From the NCBI GenBank assembly GCA_958298945.1, contig OY282609.1, positions 36,677,212-36,741,211 on the forward strand: a stretch of 64,000 bases of DNA, read 5' to 3'. The notes under the pieces were generated by a model. That model saw nothing but the letters and a program-made list of their open reading frames with translations, did not search any database and was not told the DNA's origin. The translations under genes were made by a program, and so were the position numbers. Each line of letters opens with the position of its first letter. The first letter of the stretch is position 1. This document shows, piece after piece, positions 52,177 through 63,357 of the stretch. Source of the DNA: Atherix ibis (taxonomy: Eukaryota > Arthropoda > Insecta > Diptera > Athericidae).

Positions 52177-52177
52177 A

Positions 52178-52251
52178 CACCATTTTTTCGAAATAAAAGG
52201 ATATTTTTCATAAAATAAATTTCTTTTATTTTTAATAAATTTCTTTTAGTT
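52178..52251. other. Palindrome centre
   Basis: Unpaired spacer of about 74 bases between the arms, containing two copies of AATAAATTTCTTTTA in direct orientation. Confidence 0.85.
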
Positions 52252-52252
52252 T

Positions 52253-52606
52253 TCATTCATTCCGTGATTCTGAAAGTGTTCGTACTTTTATATATATTCG
52301 TTTTTCTTTTGATAACTCCTTAAAAATTTCCAACGAATATTCATCATGTATTTTAATTTCGTCATACCGCCAATCTAGATGACATAAAATAATAAACATG
52401 TTATCATACAATAATTTTAAACTTAAATGATTCCCTACCAATCCAATATAATTTACTTCGTAGATACGATACCGGCATGTTCTGAATGATTTTTTTATAA
52501 ATTGTAATAAATATTCATAATTACTTTCCAGTTCGACATACACATTTTTTTCCTTTAATTTTTTAGTTACCAATGTAAGTTTTATATGTTTGTTTGAGAC
52601 TGACAT
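52253..52606 (-). CDS. Uncharacterised 117-aa ORF next to the palindrome centre
   Basis: Open frame from ATG 52606-52604 to a stop at 52255-52253. I do not recognise a family. The sequence is charged and soluble-looking (MSVSNKHIKLTLVTKKLKEK at the N-terminus, SKEKRIYIKVRTLSESRNE at the C-terminus), with alternating strand-like and helix-like stretches: HIKLTLV, NVYVELES, YEYLLQFIKKSF, then KRIYIKVR. That order loosely recalls a PB1/ubiquitin-like fold, a weak inference. The left-arm counterpart is frameshifted, so at most one copy can make this protein. The two ORFs converge on the centre with stop codons about 75 bp apart. It could be a chance ORF or an exon of a larger gene. Confidence 0.35.
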   Translation of the reverse strand: MSVSNKHIKLTLVTKKLKEKNVYVELESNYEYLLQFIKKSFRTCRYRIYEVNYIGLVGNHLSLKLLYDNMFIILCHLDWRYDEIKIHDEYSLEIFKELSKEKRIYIKVRTLSESRNE

Positions 52607-53364
52607 CTCTTTATAATAAAACTAAAAATTGCATACACGTAACATATGAGTTCTAATCATAACGTCGATTTTATGATTCTGGCTAACTAGATGACATTAA
52701 ATAATGAAAAAGTTTACTTTGAAGTTAAATTATAATCAAGTTTGCTTTGAAGTCGCACATTAAACTTTTTTAATAATCAAGTATACAAGATTGATTCAAT
52801 CAGTTGATATAAATTAATAATCATTTGTGCAGTGTTAATCATATTGTTAATAGTTATGGTAGGGTAAGGATGGCAGGAATCTCTAGATAAGAAAGTATTT
52901 TTTACGCCAGTAATCGATAGTCTGTATAAGACAATTGTATACGTCCTGGTTTCGATTCTTTCTCGATTCGTAGGGTCTATCTCACCCATGCACGTTAAGT
53001 GCAAAAAATATGAAGCCTGCATTTATTAATAACACAGCAGTCGTGACATAACTCATCGATTTCAAAATCATCCCTCCTTATATAAGAGCCAACATATCCT
53101 TCAGGTGAATTCATTCAAAAAATGTCCAATACTTTGCAATTTTTATTATTCAGAACCGAAGTATCTGAAGAATATGTGAGGACTGCCAAGATCAAATTTC
53201 TATACAGTAGAGGCTTTGTTTTTATAGTAAGGTGTATCAAGCGGTATAACTTAGACTAATTAAAGTAGATTTCAATGGTTGTTAGTGTAGGTTAAAGAAG
53301 ACTTCATCCAGGTTTTTATCGATTATTACTTTTAATCCCGAAAAAGGAAACTATTTAACTTATA

Positions 53365-54294
53365 CAGAGTGTCCCAAAAATATCCGACAATTTTTGATTA
53401 TAGAATAAAATACACATTATATTATCTTTGAAAGTTATTATTTAATCAAAATAGGTTCCATTAGACTCAATACAATGTTTAGAACGATCAACCAGCGCAT
53501 GCTGCTTGTCATTTATGGGAATGATTTTCAGCACCTCGGTTACGGCTGCTTGAACGGCTGGGATATCATCATAAAATGCTCCTTTCATCTTGGTTTTCAG
53601 TTTTGGAAATATGAAATAGTCACATGGTGATAGATCATGCGAATACGGAGGGTGGTTGATGAGAGAAATCCATTTTTCATCAAAAATTCGTTCACTTTTT
53701 TGGTCTTCATTTAATTCATGTGGAAGAAAACGCGCACAGACCTTTCTTTTACCCAAATCTGCAGTTAAAATTCTCCAAATAGTGTTTTTACTCGTATTTA
53801 ATTCCTCAGCCAACATTCTCGTAGTAAAATTTGCATCGATATCAATGATTTCACGGACTTTTCCCACCAATTCAGCACGAATACAAGCTTATGGACGACC
53901 TGGCCTTAGGTCGTCATTTAAATCCTCATAACCATTTTTAAATCGTGTAAACCACGTATAAACTTGAGTACAACTCATACAATCATCAAATCATCACCAT
54001 AAACTTTTTTCATAAACTCTTATGTATCAGCGATTTTTTTTTTAAGTTTAAAATAAAATTTTATATTTTCTCTTTGTTCCATTTTTGTTTTGTAACATTA
54101 GCACACTTTTTCTTTCATTGAAATGGCTGTAACTTTCACATCTGATTTACATCAATTTAGGTGCGTTTGAAAGAGGATGAATGTATCTTTTCAATGATTT
54201 AAAAATTATGTAGCGCTATTCCATGCAGCGCCATATCTTTTTAATAGATGGCGCTGCATGTTGTATGATTTAAATATATTTTTGGGACACACTG
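53365..54294 (-). mobile_element. Mariner with catalytic core deleted (right arm)
   Basis: Mirror of 50127-51057, 930 bp, with the same TIRs and deletion; the 142-aa frame at 53442-53870 is identical to the left copy. It was therefore copied as part of the arm, not inserted independently. Confidence 0.85.
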
Positions 54295-54454
54295 TGTAAG
54301 TAAGTATAACTGGCAGTGACAGAAGATTTTGACATTTCAAATATGGTCACATGGTCTATTTAAAAACATATAACCCTTATGAAAAGATCCTATATATCCT
54401 CTAACTTTAAAGCTGGTCCAAGAACTCAAAAATAGAAGTAAACGAACAAAAATG

Positions 54455-54494
54455 TACCTTCATCGTCGTGAATCTAACTTCATCGTCGTGAATC
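54455..54494. repeat. 20-bp tandem duplication (right arm)
   Basis: Mirror of 49927-49966. Confidence 0.85.
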
Positions 54495-54655
54495 ATGCCC
54501 ATTTATAAACCTTGAAGCTATTTAAACCATCAAAGACTACAGATGCGTTACTTAGGTCAATATCTTGACTAACGTGTAACCCCGAACCCACTTAGGAGAC
54601 TAAATATGCTCGAACTTAACATACGATAAAAGCAACTACTTAGAATGTTAGCTCA

Positions 54656-54705
54656 TATTCAAAGCTTACATCTGATTTAAAACTATCAGATGTAAGCTTT
54701 GAATA
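54656..54705. repeat. Perfect 21-bp-arm hairpin (right arm)
   Basis: Mirror of 49716-49765, with the 8-base loop in reverse complement. Confidence 0.9.
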
Positions 54706-57319
54706 CACATATACTTAAACCCATTTGGACCTACGGACAAGAACTTTGGAGTTCTACGTAATCTTCCAATCTTATCGTATGCAATACATTCAGTCAAAAA
54801 TCCCTCATATCATTTTGAATGTGCTTTTTTACATACACATATGTTTGCTATACAGTGATTAATTGTGATCTTAAAGTTACTTTCGCCAGCGACTTAACTC
54901 TTTCTCGTTTCAATTTCCTTGTAAAAGTATTTATCCTTCGAATTAAAATATAATTGGTTAACATAATCGAGTTTCAATTGCTGAAGAAGCTTTGGTGGGT
55001 CTTTATACCTCCCCCATATTCTAACAATTTAAAAAGTAAGGTAATTTTAAAAATAATTGTTATTTTAAATAGTTGTAAATATTTCCTAAATAGAAAGAAA
55101 ATTAGAAAAATTCAATAAAATTGCTAAGATATGTATCAATATGATATTATTAATTTATATTTTAATAAAAATTAGTAAATTATTGTTTATTTAACATTAT
55201 TTGACTGCCTTTTATTATAAGGCCTAAATTTTATAAAAATTCCAAAGGTATTTTTTAGACAGTACATTCTTACATATGCATTTATATAGCTATAATATAG
55301 CTGCGACGGTTCTACAAATTTAAATACGTACAATGAATAAGATTTTTGAGTTGAATGTATTTAAAAAAAATGAACTCGGTAGAATTAAATCGTTTGTACT
55401 CTGAAGTTATATAAGCAAGACTAATTCGATTATTTTATTGTTAATTAAAATTCCTGGAAACTAATTATAGCCAAATAAAATAATATTTGATTTTTAAATA
55501 TTCTTATTAAATAATATTTAGACAAATACTACATGAAAACCTTAGATTTAAGTATAAAATCGTATGTTAAATAGTAAAATAACCGTTTTTTAGAGTTAAG
55601 TACATGGATCCCAAAGCGGCTATGATTGACGAAGAGATTTATTACCATACCAATGAAATATGAAGAAAATTTCAGGCCACATTCGCGAAATTTTCTTAAT
55701 TATAACCACAAAATTTGGGACCGACAAACTTGCAGTGATAAATCTAGATAATTTTTTACAACAGAAAGAAAAATCTTTGGTGAAATGTTCAAAAAGTTGG
55801 AACATTAACTTGTTAATAATGTAAAAATTAAAAATGCTAAATTATATCAAATTTAAATAACAAAACTACAGAAATAATAAATATTATTTATTTCTGAAGT
55901 AATTACTCTAAATTATAATAATAAAAAAATTATACTATAATCCATTTAAAATTTTATTTTTCCCTTCTAAATTCGAATCCTCTTCTTGTTAGATTTAAAT
56001 AGTTTCTAAATTATGATCATCTTTACAATGATCTAAAACCAGTAAGTTGTTAAAACCATGACAATATAAAATTTTCTACAGAACTTTTGTAAGTTTATTT
56101 GCAAACATGATAAGGAAAATTTATCTCAATTTTGAAATTTTGATATGTTGAAATAAAATTCGAATAAAATTTTGATAGCTTCTGCTTAAGGTATTTTCCC
56201 ATTTAACACTTTTAGGATTTTTTCTATTTTTTTTTTGCTGTATTTAGAATATTTTAAGCTGATTATTGTGAGGTTCCAAAAACAGTACATTTTTGTTCTA
56301 AATTTGAATTGAGCTCTAAACAAGTAAAAGTTTTCAAGTGTTCTACAGTATGCAATATTAGTGAAATGCATAATTGACAAACTCGTTAGTTATGGCAACT
56401 TAAATTTAGTGGATGTTATCATTACATTACTGAAAAGTATATAAATATTTAATTCAGTCTCAAATTAGAAGCTCTCAACATTTTAGTGGTAAAGTTAGCA
56501 CCTGATGTTTGCAAAAGGATAACATTAGAAATCGCACATTTGGTAAATGGATGTATCTAAATAAATAAATTCAAAACCCATAATATTTGTTATTATGTTG
56601 GTTGTTAGTTTATTTGCTCACTCATATGTATATAAGACCTTGCTTTCCTATGTGGTCTTATAGCGATAAGCATACAAACGTTTGGAGTAAGACCTTAACA
56701 GCCTATAGCACTTAAAGGGGGTAAAGTGATGCGATAAAATTGACAGAATATTTATTAATTTTAAAAAAACCTCATAGAACAAATGAATTTATGATGAATA
56801 CTGATAATGCTTTTTATCTGAAAAGTATCTTCCTATTTATGAATTTCGCAACTAAAGGGAACGTTTTTCCCCTTTATTGTTCTGTGAAGGTTTATGAATA
56901 TACACTCAAGACAGTGCTTCCCTTTAATTCTTATAGTTAATAATTTCGTAATGTAACAGTAATAAATTATTAGTTGCAACGAGATCAATGAATTTATTGA
57001 TCTAAGGAGGATTTTCTACTCTAGTAGCATTCTAGTAGCTAAATTTTGTCTAAAACACTATACAAGTACCAAACCCTACATTATGTATAATTTTTATAGA
57101 ACTCTACAGTATGTGGGTTTTTTTAATTATTAAAATCCAACCCTTTTTTGAAATATACCTTCCCATGGTACCAACGTTAGGTATTATGTCACGAGGAGCC
57201 GACTGGCTTGAAGCCTATTATCCTTTTTGGACTTGTTTTTTGTGTGTAAGGTCCCTAGGACATGAGCCAGGAGCTACGATGCACCGACACTACCATGGGC
57301 CATATGGTGGGTCAGATTG
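54706..57319. other. Palindrome right arm, non-element DNA
   Basis: Mirror of 47100-49715. The LINE-type 3' motif is at 57240-57305. No gene recognised. Confidence 0.45.
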
Positions 57320-58231
57320 AATCGGTTTTTTGTTAGTTGGATGGCCAGTTATTGATTGATCAATTTTGAAGATCATGTTGGTTGTTTTAAGTTAAGATAT
57401 TGAGAGATCTGAAAGCTCCACAATGGAGGAAATCTCATTAGAAAAAAGTTAGATAATGAAAAGTTACATCGTTATAGGATAAGAAGATCGAGAGGGGATG
57501 GTTTTCGAATAAGAAAAAAAATATATATTTTATATTGGAGATGTACAGTTCATGAACAAATGGAACGATCACGATGGATAGCCGTGTTTCGCACATAGGA
57601 GGGAGCATTGACAATTTTACGAAGAATTCGGAATTGTAGGGTTTTTATTGGAATGCTTAATCGAACTCAAGAGTTCGAGTCCGTATGTCCATATCCGTTT
57701 CAGTACCGTATTCTATAATAATAGTTTGTTTTTAATTGTCAGTTTTGACCCACTGTCTAGTAATCGTTGTAATTATTTGTATCGTCCGTTAAGTTCACTT
57801 TTTTAAGTTTTCGTATGAGGATTCTAAGTGAACCGTTCGTCGAATATAAGTCCAAGGTAACACACACTCGTTTTTTGCGGAATATTACTGCCATTTAGAG
57901 TTATATCAGGGATCTGTTTATGGTAGAGTGTGAAAGTAACATTTGCAGATATTTGCTCATTACCTTTACATTCCACCACCAGAAACAAAGTTTCTAATAA
58001 GTGGATATGGATTTGTAGGATATTGATGGCTATGGAAAAAACTTTGTGATGTGTAAGGAAGGCAGAATCGTCAGCATATGTTGCTATAAGGATATCATTA
58101 TGAGAAAGAATATCGTGGGTGTAAATATTGTATGGGATTAAAACTAGGATACTTCTTTAAGAGACACTGGCGGAGATAGGATAAATGTCAGAAAACTGTA
58201 TATTTCAGATATCTGATAATATCGGTCTGAG
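57320..58231 (-). pseudogene. Jockey-type RT 3' half (inverted copy)
   Basis: Reverse complement of 46159-47100. The YADD-coding segment is at about 58062-58090 on the minus strand. It is cut off at 58231 by the palindrome edge. Confidence 0.75.
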
Positions 58232-58252
58232 GGACCGATATTATCAGATATC
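58208..58252. repeat. Perfect 20-bp-arm hairpin at the palindrome edge
   Basis: Arms 58208-58227 and 58233-58252 pair exactly around a 5-base loop (TGAGG). The left arm of the hairpin is inside the big palindrome; the other arm has no counterpart at 46140-46158. Confidence 0.92.
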
Positions 58253-58560
58253 GGCTTTGTTTTGGTCCATTTTAACCCAGGTTCTGTCGATATTACGTAG
58301 CAGTTATGTAGCTGCTTTGTATGTAAGTATTTGTGTGGTAGCTGTCCAGAGTTGTTCTCGTGTGGTTGATTTGTTGTGACTCATATGAGCTCTATTGATT
58401 GAGTTTTGTATGCAAACAGTCAAGTCGTTTACGGCATCATCTATTCCTTATTCGTTCTTAAGGCTGCGTTGTAAGTGATTTTGTTGGTCTAAGTTCTGTC
58501 TTAAAATGTCCCAGTCAACTTTCCCAGTTACTGTTTAATATAATGTGAAACGGAGAATAA
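58253..58560 (-). mobile_element. Jockey-type ORF2 linker region (diverged copy)
   Basis: Minus strand corresponds to 45420-45545 of the plus-strand LINE, but clearly diverged (shared core TTTTAACCCAGGTTCTGTCG), followed by remains of the upstream linker. About 620 bp of RT present at 45545-46159 is missing at this join. Confidence 0.6.
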
Positions 58561-58689
58561 TTAAAATTCAGGTTAATTATCGAAATTCAGATCAATATTA
58601 TGTAAATGTATATATAGTTCTTGTCGGTGTTGAGTAAGTCCGTTGACATTCCATAGTAGGATGGATAGGGATTTACTAGTATATGACAA

Positions 58690-59600
58690 TATTTAGTTTG
58701 GAGTACTATACGTGAACTTACAAAAAATGGATTTTAAGGCGTTGCCAAGTGGTGTTAGCAATTTATTTATATCTTGGAGATGAGTATTAATGATTTTTGA
58801 AAATACAGAAGTGATGTCGTGGGAAGATAGATATGGAAAAGGAATATACAAATTTTTGTTCTTGTTGTTTGTAAGGTCCCTAAGGCATGTGCCAGAGGCC
58901 ACTTCATAGCGCCACGACCGTGAGGCCATTTGGCAACTTCATACAACGTGTGGGAAGTTATCTGAGAGAGACTGGTCTGTGGTCAGTAGTATAGAAATAT
59001 TCAGAATTTTGTTATATTAAATAGGGGATTAGGGAATGGGGTTGTTGGGTCCAACAACGGGGAGGAATTCTGCTCGCGAAGTAATTCTTGGTCATGAGGC
59101 ATTCATATAGAATTTAGATAATAGTGAAAATGGGTGCCACAGAATTGGCATAAGGGATAACTGGTTTTACCAAAAAGGAAATTATGAGTAAGAGGAGTAT
59201 GTCTAATCCGGATTCTGAAGAGCTTTCGCAGAAAATATTTCGTATGGTTGTTGAATACATGGTTTATTGGTGGTTATCCAATGAGTTGATTAAAATGTGT
59301 CGCTATTGGTCCAGTCATCGTGTATGCGGATGGTTAATGATGTTAGTTGCCATACTGTTAGTAGGCGAGGCAGATTGGGAATGACTGTGATCACTGGTTG
59401 AAGGAATGTTTCTCCAGCCAATTTGTTAGCACTTCATTACCCACAATTTCCACATGCCCCAGCACCAATTGCAACTCAACAATCCTATTGCTAAGCAAGC
59501 TATGACGAATTCCGCTAAGTACTGGGTCACGCGATGGGTCACAAATGGCTTTAAGGGCGGCAAGGCTGTCGCTAAAAATATATAGCTATATATAGGTGTA
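58690..59600 (-). pseudogene. RNase H and C-terminal tail of an I/LOA-type LINE
   Basis: Minus-strand frames: IFSDSLAALKAICDPSRDPV with HVEIVGNEVLTNWL at about 59580-59400 (RNase H, DS and HVGI-GNE-type motifs), then RIRIRHTPLTHNFLFG and PLCQFCGTHFH at about 59225-59120 (tail with a CxxC pair), then a 3' region with the diverged LINE 3' motif near 58870-58930. Related to the interrupted LINE at 42986-44990. Confidence 0.65.
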
Positions 59601-59619
59601 CGGATCAGTACTCGTGGGA

Positions 59620-60960
59620 TAATAATAAGTACTAGTAGAAAACAAGGATCGATGAGTTGATTTCAACGTGGGATAATAATAAGGATAGCGATGATGAATT
59701 CCTTTTTGAACTTGGGGAGATGATAATGTTTCTGATTAAAGTGTGGAGAGGGTAATTTGTGAATTAAATTATCGACCAGTTTCTATCAGTATGGATTCCA
59801 CCGGAGATGTCCGATGTGCTCCACTAGATAGTCTAAAGCTGACTTTTATAAGGTTTACCGCTGCCTCAATATACGAATTATTTAAATACGATTTTGGTTG
59901 GTACTGTTGTTAATTTTACTGCTTATTATTCTTTATTATACTTTCTGCTGTTGTTTTTGTAGTGGTGTTGTTCGATGTATTGATAGTAGTGCTGCGATTA
60001 TATATGTTGATGGTATTGATGTTGGCAGAGTATTTCCTCCTGCTGCTGTACCGAAAGGGAGCAGGATTTACTGGGAAGTTGTTCATAACAGTTGGTTGCC
60101 TTGGTGTATGTGGATTTTGTTTTTGTTGTAGGAACTTGGACGTCATATAGCCTTTATAGTTTTCATGGTGACTACCTGTACATATAGCGTATTTTGCGGG
60201 AAAAGATTTCGCTTTAGTACGCCCTGCCATTAAGTGTTGTCCAGTACAATTGACATACCTAAGCGTATGACGGTAATACAATCTTGTGTGTCCGTATTGT
60301 TGGCAGCGGTGGCACTGTCTTTTGTCAGGTGTAGCTCCTCCATCTCATTAATTGAGTATACCAATGTATCCAACGTGAACATATTTTTATTATTTGTAGA
60401 TGGCTCCAAATCCATAAAAAAATAGAAGGAGTGGCTTGAGGTTTACCTTCTGAATCACGCTTGACACATTTCTAACATAGTATCCTAATATCTCCAACTC
60501 AGATTTAATTTCTGCTGTTGTAGTTATATGATATCAATTTCTGATGACCACTTGAAAGAGTTTGTTTTCTTTTAGTTGGTATGTGTGGAATTCCATTTTC
60601 TGTTCATCCAGATATTGCACAACACTTCTGTCCCCTCTACTGGGGCCTTACATGAAAACTCGCTCGAACTTATTCGCTGATTGGCCGAGCCAGTTCACCA
60701 AAATTTGCAATATTTATAACAAAAATGGGTTATAGCTTCTGCTGATCTGATGGGGAAGTGGCATTATTGCAGAAAGTGTTATGGCCGGAATCAGCTTTGT
60801 TGCAGTGAGGTTACTATATAATAGTTTCAATTTCTTGTAGCAAGTGACGAGGAGGCAGGAGACGAATTTTCAGAATTTCGTCCAGATGTATTTCTTTTCG
60901 CCTTGCCAACTGGTTTCACGAAACCGTTATTTATATTACTGGTTGATCCGACACAGACCG
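59620..60960 (-). pseudogene. Jockey-type LINE ORF1 (gag-like) relic
   Basis: Minus-strand FMDLEPSTNNKNMF (near 60415-60370) matches the pre-zinc-knuckle domain of jockey ORF1. The following frame 60281-59916 reads YRHTLRYVNCTGQHLMAG and CTGSHHENYKGY, remnants of CCHC knuckles, then an Asn/Thr-rich low-complexity end. Key Cys are partly mutated. ORF1 would bind LINE RNA in the intact element. Confidence 0.65.
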
Positions 60961-62289
60961 GTTGTGTTGATTGCCTATTTAATGACCATGATCGCAGTAT
61001 TTGAGATATTTCATTATTAAAGTCACTTTCTATTTCAATTATTTATTATATTTAATATTAAACTTCAGTTTCGTTGTTAAAATTGGTTACGCAAAGCAAC
61101 TGTACTGAACAAGGTTCTCTTTAAATGTCAAAGTTATTGCCGGCATTTTATTGTTGTTGTTTTCTTTTATCAAAGCCAAGTGTGCGTAGAAATAATAAAA
61201 TTTTACCCAAAAATTATTCGAAATGTCAAATTGATCGGAATTTCTATTAAAGAACTTGTAATTTGTTTCAAATTTTTCTACATAAATATGCAAATTTATA
61301 TGTTAATATTCAATAAAGTTAGTAAATAATACAATGAAACTATTACCGTATTTTTATACCAAGAAAATAAATTTAAATTCTTCAAGAAAAATTATCTAAT
61401 TAACAATTAAGTACTCTAAAACCACACGAAAATGTTTGGCAATTTTTTTTTCGCAATCTATTTTTTTTTTGGATATAGAATTAGAATTTTTTATATCTAA
61501 TTGATTTTATTATTACTCTTTTATTTTATAATTCAAAAATATTATAAATTATTTTGAATATTAATTATTTATTTAATAACATGCGATATTGGTTCTATCG
61601 ATTCGTTGAGGTTATGTCACCTCAACGGATCGATGGAACCATGTATATATTTATTTTTCTTTCGACTATGTAAGAAACATTTTAAAAGAGTTCTTAGAAT
61701 GTATTGAACTTATATTTTTATCAAGGATAAACTTAATTATAAAATAATAAAAACGTAAGGTTTTATTAAATCATTTGAAAACTTTGCAAAAGAAGTAATA
61801 GGATTTTAATATTAAAAAAATTAAAATTTTAATATAAACTACAATATAACATTGCTAATTGGAAAAATTTATTAATTAATGGGTGCTCCAAAATACTACG
61901 TAATAAGATAACAAAATAGCGGGAGACACCTTGAGTACCAAATGACAATACTAGTTCGTTTGAACATCAAATGACAACACTTGTTCAGGGCAAAAGACCA
62001 ATTCTATATTTTTGTCAACAGAAACCATCGCCTCCTCTTAGTATTTAATATATTATCATATATGGATATGAGTTAAGAATCGCTAAAAAATATGACATCA
62101 TCTTACAGAGATAAGGTACTTGACATGTTCGTTGGGGATTTATCAGGACATTTACTAAGGTTATTAAATATAAAAGAACCGATAGATCTACCGTAGGCCC
62201 TATATTTTTGTCTATTAACAGTCAAAACGCACTACACAAAATACAAGTAACATCCTTAATATAAAGGTAACCAATATTTTATCAAAATA
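60961..62289. other. AT-rich DNA
   Basis: No gene recognised. A near repeat CAAATGACAAYACTWGTTC occurs at 61939 and 61968. Confidence 0.35.
61591..61640. repeat. 22-bp-arm hairpin with two mismatches
   Basis: Arms 61591-61612 and 61619-61640, 6-base loop. It is GC-richer than its flanks, and the two mismatches are transitions. Confidence 0.85.
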
Positions 62290-63248
62290 ACAGTTCGGCT
62301 GAAAAGTTTATAAGATAACACAGCAAAAATATTTTTTTTTTGCAAAATTCATTTTAATTATTCAACATAGTTGCCTTCGAGGGCGATACTGCGATTATAG
62401 CGATCTTCCAACTTTTCGATACCATTTTTATAGTACTCTTACGGTTTGGCCTCAAAATAGGCCTCAGTTTCGGCAATCACTTCATAATCGGTCTTAAATT
62501 TCTTGCCAGCGAGCATTCTCTTGAGGTCTGCAAATAGGAAAAAGTCGCTGGGGGCCAGATCTGGAGAATACGGTGGATGGGGAAGCAATTCGTAGCCCAA
62601 TTCATTGAGTTTGACCATCGTTTTCATCGACTTGTGACACGGTGCATTGTCTTGGTGAAACAACACTTTTTTCTTCTTCAAATGAGGCCGTTTCTTAGCG
62701 ATTTCTTTCTTCAAACGATCCGATAACGCTATATAATATTCGCTGTTGATCGTCTGTCCCTTCTGGAGATAGTCAATGAATATTATACCATGCGCATCCC
62801 AAAATACAGACGCCATCACCTTGCCAGCCGACTGTTGCGTCTTTCCACGCTTTGGATTCGGTTCGTCGCTCGCTCTCCACTCTGCTGACTGCCGATTGGA
62901 CTCTGGAGTGTAGTGACGGAGCCATGTTTCATCCATTGTCACATATCGACGCAAAAATTCGGGTTTATTGCGCTTGAACAGCTCCAAACACTGCTCAGAA
63001 TCATCAACACGTTGTTGTTTTTGGTCCACAGTGAGCTCACGCGGCACCCACTTTGCACACAGCTTTCGCATGCCCAAATATTCATGCACGATATGTCCAA
63101 CACGCTCTTTCGATATCTTCAGAATCTCAGCTATCTCGCTCAACTTCACTTTACTGACATTTAAAATTATTTTGTGGATTTTTTTGATGTTTTCTGCCGT
63201 AACCACCTCTTTTGGGCGTCCACTGCGTTCTGCATCAACTGTGCTCAT
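62290..63248 (-). mobile_element. Irritans-type (Himar1-like) mariner, 5'-truncated
   Basis: Left TIR ACAGTTCGGCTGAAAAGTTT at 62290 follows TA. The minus-strand frame from 63248 has no stop for 269 codons: ERSGRPKEVVTAENIKKIHK, LRRYVTMDETWLRHYTPE (first Asp), AGKVMASVFWDAHGIIFIDY, FHQDNAPCHKS (second Asp) and YSPDLAPSDFFLFADLKRM (third Asp, DD34D). Resemblance to Himar1 is very strong. One TAA at 62439-62441 replaces a Lys, after which the frame continues to GNYVE and a natural stop near 62364. The first ~55 residues of the DNA-binding domain and the right TIR are absent: mariner sequence ends at the hairpin at 63247. Among the least decayed transposases here, but not functional. Confidence 0.92.
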
Positions 63249-63357
63249 TCTGTTTGTAGCTTTCCTCAGTATGATAAATTCTTATTTGTTTATTTGTGGT
63301 TATCACCCAAATAAACAAAAAAGAATTTATCATACTGAGGAAAGCTACAAACAGAAT
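63247..63357. repeat. 50-bp-arm hairpin at the mariner truncation point
   Basis: Arms 63247-63296 and 63308-63357 pair with a single mismatch around an 11-base loop. The left arm starts exactly where mariner homology stops. Confidence 0.95.

Larger units (their letters stand above)
46159..52177. repeat. Left arm of 12-kb palindrome
   Basis: Reverse-complementary to 52252-58231. Paired coordinates sum to about 104,420 along most of the length (for example 50552-50980 with 53442-53870; 51400-51645 with 52777-53022; 48616-48801 with 55620-55805). The encoded 142-, 81- and 61-aa frames are identical in the two arms; a 66-aa frame (47471-47671 / 56740-56940) differs at two residues. Contents: 3' half of a jockey-like RT, unknown AT-rich DNA, a deleted mariner and a small frameshifted ORF. 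Confidence 0.93.
52252..58231. repeat. Right arm of 12-kb palindrome
   Basis: Reverse complement of 46159-52177 with small indels and rare substitutions. Near the centre (within about 350 bp) indels are more frequent, shifting the pairing sum from about 104,429 to about 104,422. At the outer end, pairing stops at 58231, inside a hairpin in LINE sequence; beyond it the sequence corresponds to a different part of the LINE. Confidence 0.93.

Noticed and set aside
46159..58231. Palindrome as a single giant foldback or Maverick-type transposon
   Set aside because: No terminal duplication, polymerase, integrase or capsid genes; its edges lie inside LINE sequence, so a rearrangement fits better.
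59898..60131. Hydrophobic plus-strand ORFs (77 and 62 aa)
   Set aside because: Antisense shadow of the Asn/Thr-rich jockey ORF1 end; repeats of AAC/ACT codons become Val/Leu-rich on the other strand.
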